Shown here: one piece after another, positions 1 to 11,371 of the stretch
Numbering within the stretch: the first letter of the stretch is position 1
Layout of the letters: every line of letters begins with the position of its first letter
From: Acephala macrosclerotiorum
Lineage: Eukaryota > Ascomycota > Leotiomycetes > Helotiales > Mollisiaceae
Direction: 5' to 3'
Length of the DNA stretch: 64,000 nt
Assembly: GCA_014904845.1 (NCBI GenBank)
Contig: MU119202.1
Location: forward strand, 372,001 to 436,000
Translations under genes and position numbers: made by a program
The notes under the pieces: model-generated
The model's input: the letters and a program-made list of their open reading frames with translations, nothing else
What the model was told of the DNA's origin: nothing
Database searches by the model: none

Positions 1-1
1 T

Positions 2-1743
2 TCGGTTCTTGAAAATGCTGAGGAGCACAAGACCGAAGTACCTGAAGGCATGGTTGCAGATGGTGGTGAGGACTTCCTCAAAAGCTTCGAGTACACCGAT
101 GTCAAGATCGATCTCGAATGGGATGATATCATTCCTAAAGATCAGCTTGCAGGCATCAAGGCCGAGGAAGAGAAACGGGCTCACGAAGAATACCTCGCTA
201 GAGTCGTTGAAGAAAATGCACCTCGCAAGGCCGCAATGAGAAACACTGCGGAGATCGAACGAGAACAGCGACTAGCTAAGAAGCGAGAACGTGACCAGGC
301 CAAGCAAGACGAGCTCGATGAAAAGAGGGAAGCACAAGCCAATCGTGCGGATCCTAAGCGAGAATTGAACGAGAAGGAGGCTAGAAACCTCTTCAGAGCC
401 TTCCTCCGCTACGGGTCCCTCGATGAACGCAGAGACGAGTTGATCAAGGACGCTCGGCTCGTTGGACGCGATATTGAAGTTCTCCGCAACGCTATCAAGG
501 CTATCACCGACGAAAGCAAGAAGCTTCTCAATGAGGAGAAGGAGAGAATTGAAACGCTCGAGCGTGAATCGAACAAGCCTTTAACAAAGAAAGACAAGAA
601 AGCCGTACTCTTCGACTTTCTTGGAGTCAAGCGCCTGAATGCTGAAACCGTCATTGAGCGCCCTGAGGAGATGATGATGTTGAAGTCGATCATTCCAGCT
701 GCTTCCGATTTCAAGAACTTTCGTGTACCCGACGCTTCCAAGGCTGCTCACTACTCTTGCGAATGGGGCGCCAAAGAAGATGGTATGTTACTTGTCGGCA
801 TTCACAGACACGGTTATGGTGCCTGGGTGCAGATCAGGGATGATCCGGATCTTGGCCTCAAGGAGAAATTCTTCTTGGAAGAACATCGTGTGGACAAGAA
901 GGAGGAACGTAGTAAAGGTGAAGAGAAGGTGGCCAAAGCGCCCGGAGCTGTTCATCTGGTCCGACGATCTGACTATTTGCTCTCCGTCCTGAAAGCAAAA
1001 TACTCGAACGATCAAGCTGCTAAGCGTGCTGTTGAGAACCATCATAGGAACAACAAGAAACACGATCGAGCCAACGGCCATCGTCGATCCGAAACCAGAG
1101 GCTCTGTTTCTGCTTCACCTGCTCCTCAGTCAAGGAAGAACCACCGTCAACCGGAGCACCGGAGCCGAGATCGAGAGAGAGACCGCGCAGACAGCCACAG
1201 CCAAGGAGCAGACAACTCCACTCCCAAGCCTGATCTGAAGAGGAAGCATAGCGCACCTAATGAGGATCGTCATGCCAAGAGTCATAAATCGGAGAATGGC
1301 CATTCGAAATCGAGTCACCAACAAGATTCCATGCTCCGTGTCATCTTCCGGCCTGTGAAGGATAGTCTAAAGAAAATACAATCCGCTACAAAAGAGCGTA
1401 TCACATCACGGAAAGAACGCGCGAATCTGATGAAGGTAGAGCTTGTGACACTTGGTAATTTCATCAACGACCTGACCAAAGAAGAAGGCAATGCCTTAGA
1501 AGGTCAATTCTGGTATGTCCCTGCGAATAAGTGAACGATGTATATATGCTAACTGGTTCAAGGGAGTACGTCGCCAGCTATTGGCCTCCAATTGAAGGCA
1601 AGGACTCTTTGACTGGAGACCGATTGATGAAGATGTACGAGAAGATCATTAATCCTGAGGTAACACCCAAAGATGGCACAAGCACATCGGGGAACAAAGT
1701 TACGAATGGCACACCTGCATCGGCTGCGAAGGTGAAGAGTTAG
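2..1743 (+). CDS. CHD1: CHD1-type chromatin remodeler, C-terminal part (5' end outside window)
   Basis: This is the 3' part of an ATP-dependent nucleosome-spacing remodeler acting in the nucleus on transcribed chromatin. The open frame enters from the window edge, so the chromodomains and helicase are missing here. Coding is 2..1512 joined to 1563..1743. The 50-nt intron has a GTATGT donor, a TGCTAAC branch site at 1547-1553 and a CAAG acceptor; it is needed to keep the last domain in frame. Visible in order are an acidic/coiled linker (DLEWDDIIP), the SANT-SLIDE DNA-binding region (KRELNEKEARNLFRAFLRYG; later the HRHGYGAWVQIRDDPDLGL segment), a long basic Ser/Arg/His-rich linker, and the small CHCT (DUF4208) helical domain ending in FWEYVASYWPP. 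The SANT-SLIDE pattern and the CHCT domain together point to CHD1 rather than ISWI. Family assignment is confident; whether it is the only CHD1 gene cannot be seen. Confidence 0.93.
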
Positions 1744-3685
1744 ATTGAGATTTTTCTACAACGCTGAGAGGGGATTTCTTTCCAACACCATTGCGTTGGC
1801 GTTACATGGTATTTGTTCATTTGGGGAATCACACCGGGGCTGCATGGGTTTGCGGCTGGCATGGGTGCATATATCAGGCGTTGAAATCATGTGTTTTAGA
1901 GCCAGAATTCCATGATCCTTGGGCGTGGAGTTTTGATCATTTGGGCAAGAATTGGTTGCTAGGTGGCATCACACATACACACAGACGATTTTTGGTGTTT
2001 TGAAATTGAGTCAAGAGGATTATGTCACATAAAACCTGGAGGCTTCGAGGCTTCGAGATTGTCATCGGAGCTAAAAGTTGGGGATTGCTGTTGCTATTTG
2101 GAAGGAAAGAAGGTCGCTTAACTCAGAATATGCACGTTATTGCGCCTTGCAATATACTGGCTTCTGCATGATATCATTGTGCTTCATTTCTCTGTGTTAG
2201 TGTTCTTCGTACGTTCACTGTGTCCTCTGCTTTCGTCGTCTTTAGTTTGTGGTTTGCAATCTTGCCAAGCTCCAGCCTTGGGTCCTTTTGCTCCTCGGCC
2301 ATTTTGATGTCAGGCTATCGCTCGGGCATTCAAAAGACTTAGGTTGAGAGACTCGGATCCCGAAATTTCGGTCGCTCCTTCTTCTGCGCTTCTGTATCTT
2401 TCTGCACTCTTTTTTTTTTTTTAATTCGTGTTTTTGACTCTGCCCAGCCTTACCTAATTTCCTTCTCAATCGACGATGAGAACCCTGCCTCCGCCTACTC
2501 ACCCGAGGAGGCCAGGCGGAGATTCCCAATTCTCCTCTTCTGCATCTATCTCGATCCAGCTTGTGACACCGACAGACAATACGTTGCCTTGTCATGGCTG
2601 AGGCTCGATACTTGAAGTCCAGATTTCCCACCCAGCCCGGATAACGCCACATCCACGTATCAGATCGCCCGATCACACCTCAGAGCCTATCCGGTTCTTG
2701 GAATGTTGGAGTTTGGGGTGGCTGAAATTTCGTGATCCATGTCGATTGACCTGCAGTATTGGAGTACACACCGCCGTGGGATTTCTTCATGTGATCGATA
2801 ATGACATCCGCCATCCCACTCTTCGAGATTCCCCACGAAGAGGAGAGTTCATGATCATGGCCTGATGGGAAAGAGGGTCCGATATTATTTTTTTTTTTGG
2901 AGGTGAATCAGGGTCAGGGGAAATGTGCGGTGTGGCTTAGGATGGCGAATTTCTTCCTCGTGGGAAAGGTCCCCAGGGCTGAGGCATTGGAGTCTTATCC
3001 GTTTTGCCCGACTGTTTTGCTTTTTTGGCAATCTGGATTGCGACGCTGCTGGGAAAAACCCAGATATTGAAGAAGACAGATCGACAATCGAAATGAGAAT
3101 GAAAACGAGGATTGAGAGCTGGGATTGCTTTCCAGGTGAAGTCAGCTGTGAAGCCCTCATTCTCATTTTATCTAAGATATCTAATATTTTCTCCAGGATC
3201 AATTTTTCCGCTTCCTTTAAATCTGCGAGGTGTGCAGCGTGGTGTTTCTAGGACTTTTGGTGCATTGAATGCAGCCCATTAACAAAAAAAAAAAAAACAA
3301 AGATGAGGAAAGTCAGGCCAGATTAATACACATATGTCGCATCCAAGACACCGCCACGAGGAGATGTTGAAAGTCGCATCTCCGAAACCTGTTCACCGAA
3401 ACCCTGTGCTCGACCCAACCCAGGCAGACTCGGGAGAGGCTTGATCCTATCCTGTAGGGCCTCATGCCTGACTCGCCCCCCAGGCACCTTCTTCGTCGCC
3501 AAACAAAAGGAAAGAAGAAAGAAAGAAACAGCCGTGGGAAGACTTTTGAGTATGGACATCGCGGAACCGCCGGATCATTATCGCTGGACATTATCGCTCG
3601 ACCGAATCCTAAGCCAAATTACTTCCCCTTTTGCACAAATCTGTCCAATGTTGCATCTGCATCGATCTGTCGTACTGCATCCACA
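1744..3685. other. Intergenic region, no convincing gene
   Basis: This is the 3' flank shared by two convergent genes. It contains homopolymer tracts (a T run near 2409-2422, a T run near 2887-2898 and an A run near 3283-3296) and several open frames of up to 144 codons on both strands. Those frames have no recognisable domain and a composition like shadow frames. No tRNA or repeat was recognised. Confidence 0.6.
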
Positions 3686-4849
3686 TTACAGACTCTTCTC
3701 CAGCGCGAAGAGCTCCCTGAAGCCGTCCTTCCATTTCGCGCTCTGTTCGCTGGTAGGGCGGGGCAAGGGAGAACGAGCGTACCCTCCATATCCGAGCCAG
3801 CTCTCCATCCCAGATTTGGTGCTCACGATGCCGCCTTGGATGGCGGTCCAGTCACCTCTGGCAACAATCTCTTGCATCTTCTGAGCCTCTGCAAAGTTCC
3901 CTTCGCGGTAGAGACGCATGATCTCGATGCAGGCCTTAGGCGAGATGTTGGCCAATCCTGCGAGGATGCCGTGACCACCACCAATTAAGCTCTGCATCGT
4001 GAAATCGGCACTTCCACCGAGAACCAAAAACGGCGGGGCGGTACTTGACAATCGTGGCTTCGAGGACTTGGAACCCTTGGTGGCGGCTACAATCCTGTTC
4101 AGCTTGCCGGTGTTGCCGCACGTCAGCTTCACACCCACAATGTTCGGGTGGGCCGAAAGTTGGATGATGACGTCGGAAGACAGGTCCATGCCAGAAACGG
4201 CTCCTGGGTAGTTGTAGATGAGGATGGGAATTGGGGATTGATTAGCGACAGTTTGGAAGAATTCGATGACGCTCGCTGATGCAGGTGCAAACAACCCCGC
4301 ATAGTATGCAGGTGGGAGCACGAGGGCGTAGTCGCCGCCCACTGCATACGCCTCGCGGCAGTATTGTACCGTTTCTCTCACCGATTGCGCTCCACAGCCA
4401 ACAATGATGGGAATGTGTGAGAAGCCGGCCGAGTTCAATGCGGATCGGGTTGTCGCAGTCACCGTCTGGCGTTCAGAATGGGTGAGATGCACAGCCTCGC
4501 CATTGGAGCCTTGTGTTGCTAGTCCGGCGACACCTGCTTGTGCGAGGCGTACTGCGTGCGAGGCAATTGTTGCTGTATCGAGGTCTTCCGTGACCGGGTC
4601 GAAGAAGCAGGGAGTTGGGACGTAGACACCTGGTACTAAGTAGCGGGGCATGTTGTCTTCTGGGTCGAAGGATACGCTGCTGTACGAGGAGGAGTATAGT
4701 GAATCATTTATTGGTGCGTCAAAGATACTGTTGGCGTTGCTGCTAGAAACTCTTAGACCAGAGCCGGCGGCGGGAGGGAAAGACATAGTGGTGAAGGAGG
4801 ACTGGGTGAAGCTGCCTGCGGGAGAAGGAGCGTCGTTGTGTGGTGACAT
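3686..4849 (-). CDS. DHDPS / 4-hydroxy-2-oxoglutarate aldolase family protein
   Basis: A class I aldolase of the dihydrodipicolinate synthase/N-acetylneuraminate lyase superfamily, 387 aa and intronless. The ATG at 4849 was chosen because its context is good (CAAAATGTC) and it precedes a Ser-rich tail of about 65 residues; the barrel starts near residue 67 (MPRYLVPGVYVPTPCF). Signature elements visible are the substrate-binding GSNGE at 114-118 (the family G-x-x-G-E loop), the catalytic Tyr212 in IYNYPG, and the Schiff-base Lys241 in VGVKLTCGN. Fungi do not make lysine by the DAP route, so a role in hydroxyproline/2-keto-acid or sugar-acid breakdown (HOGA or L-KDR aldolase type) is more likely than DapA; the exact substrate is not evident. 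The open frame continues upstream of 4849 without a good start. It converges with the CHD1 gene. Confidence 0.9.
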   Translation of the reverse strand: MSPHNDAPSPAGSFTQSSFTTMSFPPAAGSGLRVSSSNANSIFDAPINDSLYSSSYSSVSFDPEDNMPRYLVPGVYVPTPCFFDPVTEDLDTATIASHAVRLAQAGVAGLATQGSNGEAVHLTHSERQTVTATTRSALNSAGFSHIPIIVGCGAQSVRETVQYCREAYAVGGDYALVLPPAYYAGLFAPASASVIEFFQTVANQSPIPILIYNYPGAVSGMDLSSDVIIQLSAHPNIVGVKLTCGNTGKLNRIVAATKGSKSSKPRLSSTAPPFLVLGGSADFTMQSLIGGGHGILAGLANISPKACIEIMRLYREGNFAEAQKMQEIVARGDWTAIQGGIVSTKSGMESWLGYGGYARSPLPRPTSEQSAKWKDGFRELFALEKSL

Positions 4850-7800
4850 TTTGATGATTGAATCGGAGGGGGGCTCTGGTATAAAGTAGGTATGGAATAT
4901 GAGTTTCCAATTGAGCTCGGTGGAATTGACGGATCGATAGTCTGATAGTTCGGAGGAAAGCAGACCAGGTGGGACTTTTGTGGATGGATGTCTGAATGGA
5001 TATTGGAGTTTGTTAAAACAAAGGTGGGAAAGGTAGTAGTGTAGTGTCAAGGAGGTGGAGAAGGCTGAGGGGATGGTGTGTCTTAGGCGATTTTTTTCCT
5101 ACGAAGATGAAAGTATTTTGGCCGGGTTAAGTATTGTTTTGTTGTGCCTGGGGTGGCGCAGAACCAAATCCGCAAGCGGGGGAGTGCGTAGATGGTAGCC
5201 AGGTAGGGGAGGTGAAGTGTGATCTTGCTTCGTACCAAGTACTTCGATGTATCTCGTTTGAACTTCTTAGCGTGGGGGGAGCGAAGTGCGTTTGTTCGCG
5301 AGTGACCACCGCCATCCTCGTGGCTCGGCTTGCAGCCCTGGTTCAGCTAGGAAGAGCATTTCAACGGGCGTGCGGCCAACTCGATGTGCAGCCGACTAGT
5401 AACAGTTGTGGAGTTTGATACTAAATCAGACGCGAAGTGAGTAAGAAGTACCGCCAGATTCGCTGGCTGCTGGGTTGCACTGAAACTCTCAGCAGAGCAG
5501 CTGATCACCCGCAACGTTGCAACATTGCAACATACTGCACTGTTTAGTCGAAGGGAAAATGATACTTGATACTTTCCTGCTTCTGAGACGGCAGCCAGCC
5601 GGCAGCTGGAGACAGCTTTGGCTGATACGATCATCAGGCCAAGGTATGACCTCACCCCCTTTCTCGCTTTCGTGTATTCGGCCACCCGGTGGCTGTCTTG
5701 CCCCTTTTCTGCAGCGAGTAGGGTCGAGTCGCTGTCCGCGAGCAGACAAGGCGGTGTCTGCGATCTCCATGGTTGCTTGTTCCCAAGCATCCGGAACGCG
5801 AATGCACTGTTGTCAGGGCGCCCATTCAGCGGTCGATGGCCTGGCCATAGCCTCAAAAGAAAAAAAGAGGCTCAAGGGCTGTTGGTCCCTCACTGCTCGG
5901 CTCACCGCGACTCAGCTCGAGCGACGTAGGGGCTCGTGCCTGCTGGGCCACTGAGGCGCGATGCCTTTCCTGGATGGCGTGGCTCGTGTTGAGGGGCGAG
6001 GGCGAGCGTGAGAGACAGTGAGGAAGGAGTGCTCGACGAAGGTGCTGTGTCGTCTGACACGGCCACACCAAATCAAAGCGCGGGGAAGGCGCTTTGGCGT
6101 GCTCGCTAAGATCAGGCGCAGAGAGGTCAATCAACCTTCCCTTATTGGGGCAGGCAAAGAGCCTCGAAACCAACCAGCAGCCTGCTGATCATGCGGTGTC
6201 TGGCCTAGTATATCCATGACTGTGGCTCTTGGTACCATCAGGGCGTGATCCATGATCCCTGCCGGGACAGAGCGTGGGGGTGGAGCAGATTCCTTGCACG
6301 ACGAGCCTGGCAGAAACGAGAGCGTAAGAAAAAACAACTCAAGCGCTGATGTGCCAAAATAATCGTGACGGTAAGCACCGTGCGAGCGAGCTAGTCGTCG
6401 CTCTTCCCGCTACTGTATCAGTGCCATATATTTTCAGTGAGGGAGGGGGATGCGTCCGGCGGAGAAAAGAGCAGAAGGCTGAGCTGGTACCGAGCGACTA
6501 CCGTCGTATTCATGGCGGCCCTGGTTTCTCACTGGCTCTCGAAAACCCTGCTCGAGGCCCGGATCCAATAGTCACGAGATCACAAGCCTTGCAGGAAATC
6601 CGATGCCAGTTTTACCTAACAGTGCGCAAAGAGATGCGAAAAGAATGCGGAAAACAGGTCATCCAAGCCATCTGCTGTTGCTGCTCCATCTCCACGTCAT
6701 GCCGTGCTACCCAATACGCTTTGCTGTCCCCCTTCTGGCAGAGCACTTTGCTGTAAAAACGGTCATTCCAGACCTCTTTCAGTATTTCCTCGGGGTGGCG
6801 CCAGAACCTTGTCTGCAAGCAGAAAACATGAAGTCTAGAATCAAGACAGAGTAGGAGACCAGCGCCCGGAATGGCATCCTGCAGAGCCCGACATATTCTC
6901 TTTATCGCTCGTCCTTGCTATTCCGGGGTTTGGAGCAGATCTCGAGTCAGCATGTGAGGAGAGACCCTTGAGCGTTGTGGTTTTCTCTGCCAGGCTGACT
7001 TCATAAAGGTGGGGCGGTGATGAACTTCCGCTGGTTGGCTCTTTGCTCACAAATCACATTCGGGACATTGAAGGACGACTTATTCACTCTGTCGTGCAAT
7101 CATGGACAACAATAGTTGTCGACTTGTGCGCTCCTGCACCGCAACCAAGCCATGTTCAAAACCCGACTCAGGCATTTTCAATTGCCTCAGCGGTTTCGAG
7201 GGCGGAACAATAGCCGAAAAACACTCGGTCCGATCGGAGCCTCGAGCACGAGCGTAGACGGTTCCTATCTTAAGATCTGCAGTCGACTTTCCCGTCTTGA
7301 CCCAATCTTATTCCTTCGGCATGCAAGATCTAGTGCCTGAAGCTTTCCTTGGTTGAGAAGGATGACCGGTTTGTACTCGATACAAGGTGGTACTTTGCCT
7401 TGAACCCCCACGCCCACCACAGGGAGACATCCCACGCGGCTAATTCGGAAGTCACAAGCCGAATCCTTTCGCCTTTCCCTTACCCTCGAACCCGTCCGTA
7501 CCCTTTCTCAACATAAGACTCCCGTAGCCTCACCGACAGACATCCCGTACGTTTCAATCTGTATCCTCTGATCATAACATAACTCGGCAAGGCGGTGCTG
7601 TTGAGATACGCAACATTCCACGTGTCCCTTCGCTCTCCTCCGTTACATTCTCTTGACTTACCGGCAGTCTGCAAAAGACCATTTTGGGTCTTGAAAGCCA
7701 ACTCATTAACCGTTGGCAATTCCCAATGTGGACATTAAGACATGTGCTTCATAACGAAACCGGCGGAGCATAGCGAACCTGGGGTTAGATTAACATTCAA

Positions 7801-10800
7801 GACCAAGGGTCTAGAGATGACATGCATGAGGTATTATTACTACCCACAGGGCCTTGTAAATGTTAATCCTGAGGTGATTGTGGCCGTGTCTCCAAGGGGG
7901 CCAAACCAATCGCCTGTTCGAGATCACGGTGTTGTACTATATCTAGTTAAACACTGGCCATTGCTCATTAACATTTAATAGGGCCTGTAGGTACTCCTTC
8001 ACTCTCTTTGGCTGGCTCGCGATACGACGACATATGTTCATCAGGTGTTGTGAGAATAGAGGCCAAATGTTCCGAATTGGACGTCATACAGAACACGAGG
8101 CAGCATCTCCTCCTCTTCTTTCCGCTTCCATACTCAAACTCCTCGTTCCGCATTCTCTTCTTCTTACCTCCGACTTTACGCAGCAACGAGGCGGAATTAT
8201 TTTCCCTACCACTGAAAGCATGCACCTACATTTCTCCACACAAAGTTTGATGGATGTATTAATTTAGCACTCTTCAACCCCGCACCAAAAACATGAAAGG
8301 CGTCAAGCAACAGACATGAATCGCGAGACGGATCCAATCTAACACGACTGACAGTGGCCAATTCCTCAACAATTACGAGCATCGTCATGGATGTTGACAA
8401 CCGCAACCGCAACCCCTATCCTACCCCTCCTTTGTACCAACCTGGCCGTGGCGCAAGGCGGTGGTTGCCTTCCTCACCAGCATTAGTTTGGCCTAGTTAC
8501 TCGTTTATCCGCATTCCTGCACCTCATTTTTCTCACCTTCGATTCGATATGGCCGATTTACCCGATCGTGGCACAAGGTGTTGCAGCTTTTGGGAATGGG
8601 ATGGCTGCGGCTAGTGATTTCCTGGAATTTGTGGGGAAGCCTGGCCGAGACTAAGAGGTGCGGGGCTTCTGTTCTGAGAGGGGGCCACCGTGGTGGTCAG
8701 AAGGTGGGCAGTGTTGACGTGGGGGCCGCGCTTTTGGTTGTTCATAGTATTGAGTTGCCTGCATGATCTAGATTTTTTGAGGGAGAGGTTGTTGAGTGAT
8801 GCTTGTTGCTGTGCAGATGGTACTGACATCCACTTTTGATGTACCCGGCAAGGCCGAGGAGAGATTTCCTAGATACATGGAGCTTGGTGCTGCAATGTCA
8901 CGAACACTGGCTCAAATGTCTTGGTATGGAGCAAGCAACTGCATTTCTTCAATAATCGTCCCGCGAGGATCAATACTCGACGCCTCTTCTTGACCATCGA
9001 GTCTTTGGTGGAAGAGAACTGCAGCTGATGCAACGTCAAGATCAGAAACAACAGAGGCTACAAACAAACTTACTTCTCAACCTCAAGGCGAGCTCCTACC
9101 GCTGCCTAATCTTCCATCACTCATACTTTACAGTATCTAGATCCATCTATCAAATCATTCGATATTATCCAAACACGTCAGTCAACACATTTCACACCGC
9201 AACCTGTTTGTACGCGTCCAAGCTCCAGTGAGGTTTGCATTTTTCAACGGACATCAAGCAGCGCAGTCAAATTTTCAAGCCTATAGTATGGAAAATAAAC
9301 CGCCATTCGTCTTACCTTCCCAATAGTCACGCCTTACCGCCTCCTCCGAGTTGAGAAAAAAAGGTCTGGGTGAGAAAAAAGGGGTAATCATTTGCCCTAT
9401 CCCGCGGGATGCCGGATCTTAATTCCTCACTTGTTGAAATTTTGATTTGATCTTCTGGGGATCAGAATTGTGGAATGGCTTGATGACACGTAATTGCTGG
9501 ATATCGAATTGGTAGCTGTCTGATTCGAGAAAGCCAAATTTAAGGGTTTGAGTGGTGGAGTTATTGGATTGCAGCAGGGGTTGAAGTTTGGTTTTGGGCG
9601 AATTATGAGAGCTTTGCGTGCCGGATGCCTCGTTGTCTTGAGGCGGTGGATGGATGGCTTGTCACTGGGACGGGTTGTCAGATGGGCGGCTCGCTGTTCG
9701 GTTGGGCGTGGGCCGAGTGGCGGTGTCTGTACGAGAGGAGGAGGGAGTTGGAAGATGACAGAGGTAGTCGTTTGGAATGTTTGGCAGAATGCTCTATTCT
9801 CTGCTTTTCTGGCAGATCGAACTGTTTATTGCGTTGTACTTGTATCGTTACGTTTCGGGCTATGATCTTATGTTCATCTTGAGCCTCGAACAAGTGATGT
9901 TATGTTTCCAGAATATTTGATTTGAGTCTTGTTGAAGATCGAACTGCAAGTGTTCGGGATCTTTGACTTCAGATGTCAGAGTCGGGACTCTTGCAGATCT
10001 TTCCTCTACTGGACATGCATAGGTACCTCTCGCCTTGAAGATTAAGTTCCAAAAGTGTCATGAACGAATCATCTCGAGTTTTGCAACTTGGCTAGTTCTA
10101 GCATGGCTCATTGGGCGTGGAAGCTATGATGGGAACAGCGATTTCTTCAATCTTGAAGCAGACTTCTACTACCAACTTCCCTGAGCAGTTCTACTATGCG
10201 TACCCGAGGGTGTTGTGATTTTCGTAGAGGAATAGATCCTGTCTCGAGAAATTTTCTGGCAAGCTGCTAGTCACAAAGAGCATGTAGTCACTGTCGTCAG
10301 GAATGGAAATTCGCTGAAGGCTCAAGCGAAGCCGGAAGTTGGGCTGAAAGTTGAAGTTATGAGGGCAGCCAATTATTAGACATTTCATCTGGGTCACATT
10401 GGGATTCGAGATGTGAAAATGAGAGCCGGAGGAATGCGAGGACTGTTTCATCGGCGTCCTCCCTAGTAGCATTATCAGATGGGTAGGTAGCATCCACTGC
10501 TGCATTCTCTCTCCTGCAGCTTTGCCAGCTCGGGACGGCTCGTGTGGTTCCTGGAAGGCAGCCAATTTGACGCCAAATGAATTTGCCGCTCCTTCTCAAA
10601 TGCAATGCCATGCTGTCAAGAGACAGCCCTTCCTCACTAAGCACAGTGCAATCCCAGGTTGGTAACTGCATACCTCTAAAGACCCACTCTCATTGAAGCG
10701 AGGCGAGGTTTTGGTGGTCGACGAGAAGAGAAGGAGACCATTAGCGTGACTATAAGCCCCCCCCTCGGATTCGTTGCTGATTCTCTTCTCACTTCATCTC

Positions 10801-11371
10801 ATCTAAAATCCCTACTTGAGCTTATTACCGCCACCTGAAATTGTCGCCTACATTAAAATATTAGGTCCTAAATGAAACAGCCTAGCACGCAGCAATTAAA
10901 AGAGGATCAGATATTGCTTCTCACTGCGCTCGACGTGTCAGCATTGTTTTGAACTGCAACTGCTAGATTCCTACAGATCTTTACTTAGGGAGGAGCTCCC
11001 TGGGTTCTGGCCGCCTCCCCAAAAAAACCCCCGGATGCACCTCATCGTAAATTGGCATTCTGATGAAACAAGACCGAAATGCGCCCAAATAATAGGATTG
11101 TTATGATCAGCCGCTTCTCTGTTCAAGTGAGGATATTGCGTCTTCGCCATGTAAAGCTCATACCTTGTTGAACCTGCCTTTTTGCAAACTGGTTAAACTG
11201 GTTATACGCAATGTCGCTCCTTCCTTCAGGTTCCCCAACTAGGTGCTTTCCTTCTCAGGTTCAAGTTCCGTCAAAGCGCCTACAGCTCTTAATTCACCGT
11301 GAGCTCTTGACAGACCTCAACTCTCGATATCGTTATATTTATTCGTCTCGCAGCTCCTAATTGTCCCTAAA
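4850..11371. other. Long gene-poor region (6.5 kb)
   Basis: No conserved coding region was recognised on either strand. Open frames reach 169 codons (5347-5856, minus) but resemble no family, and overlapping frames of similar length run on the opposite strand, as expected by chance in GC-balanced DNA. The stretch combines the upstream regions of two divergently transcribed genes (the aldolase and the 947-residue protein). Just upstream of 11372 lies a pyrimidine-rich leader, consistent with a promoter/5'UTR. Non-coding RNAs or orphan genes here cannot be excluded by reading alone. Confidence 0.5.

Noticed and set aside
2242..2676. 144-codon minus-strand frame rich in Arg and Lys
   Set aside because: The basic composition follows from a pyrimidine-rich plus strand, and no family was recognised.
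3441..3988. Plus-strand frames of 147 and 174 codons overlapping the 3' part of the aldolase gene
   Set aside because: They are antisense shadows of the aldolase and its flank and lack any domain.
5347..5856. 169-codon minus-strand frame
   Set aside because: No recognisable domain, and overlapping long frames on the opposite strand suggest chance openness.
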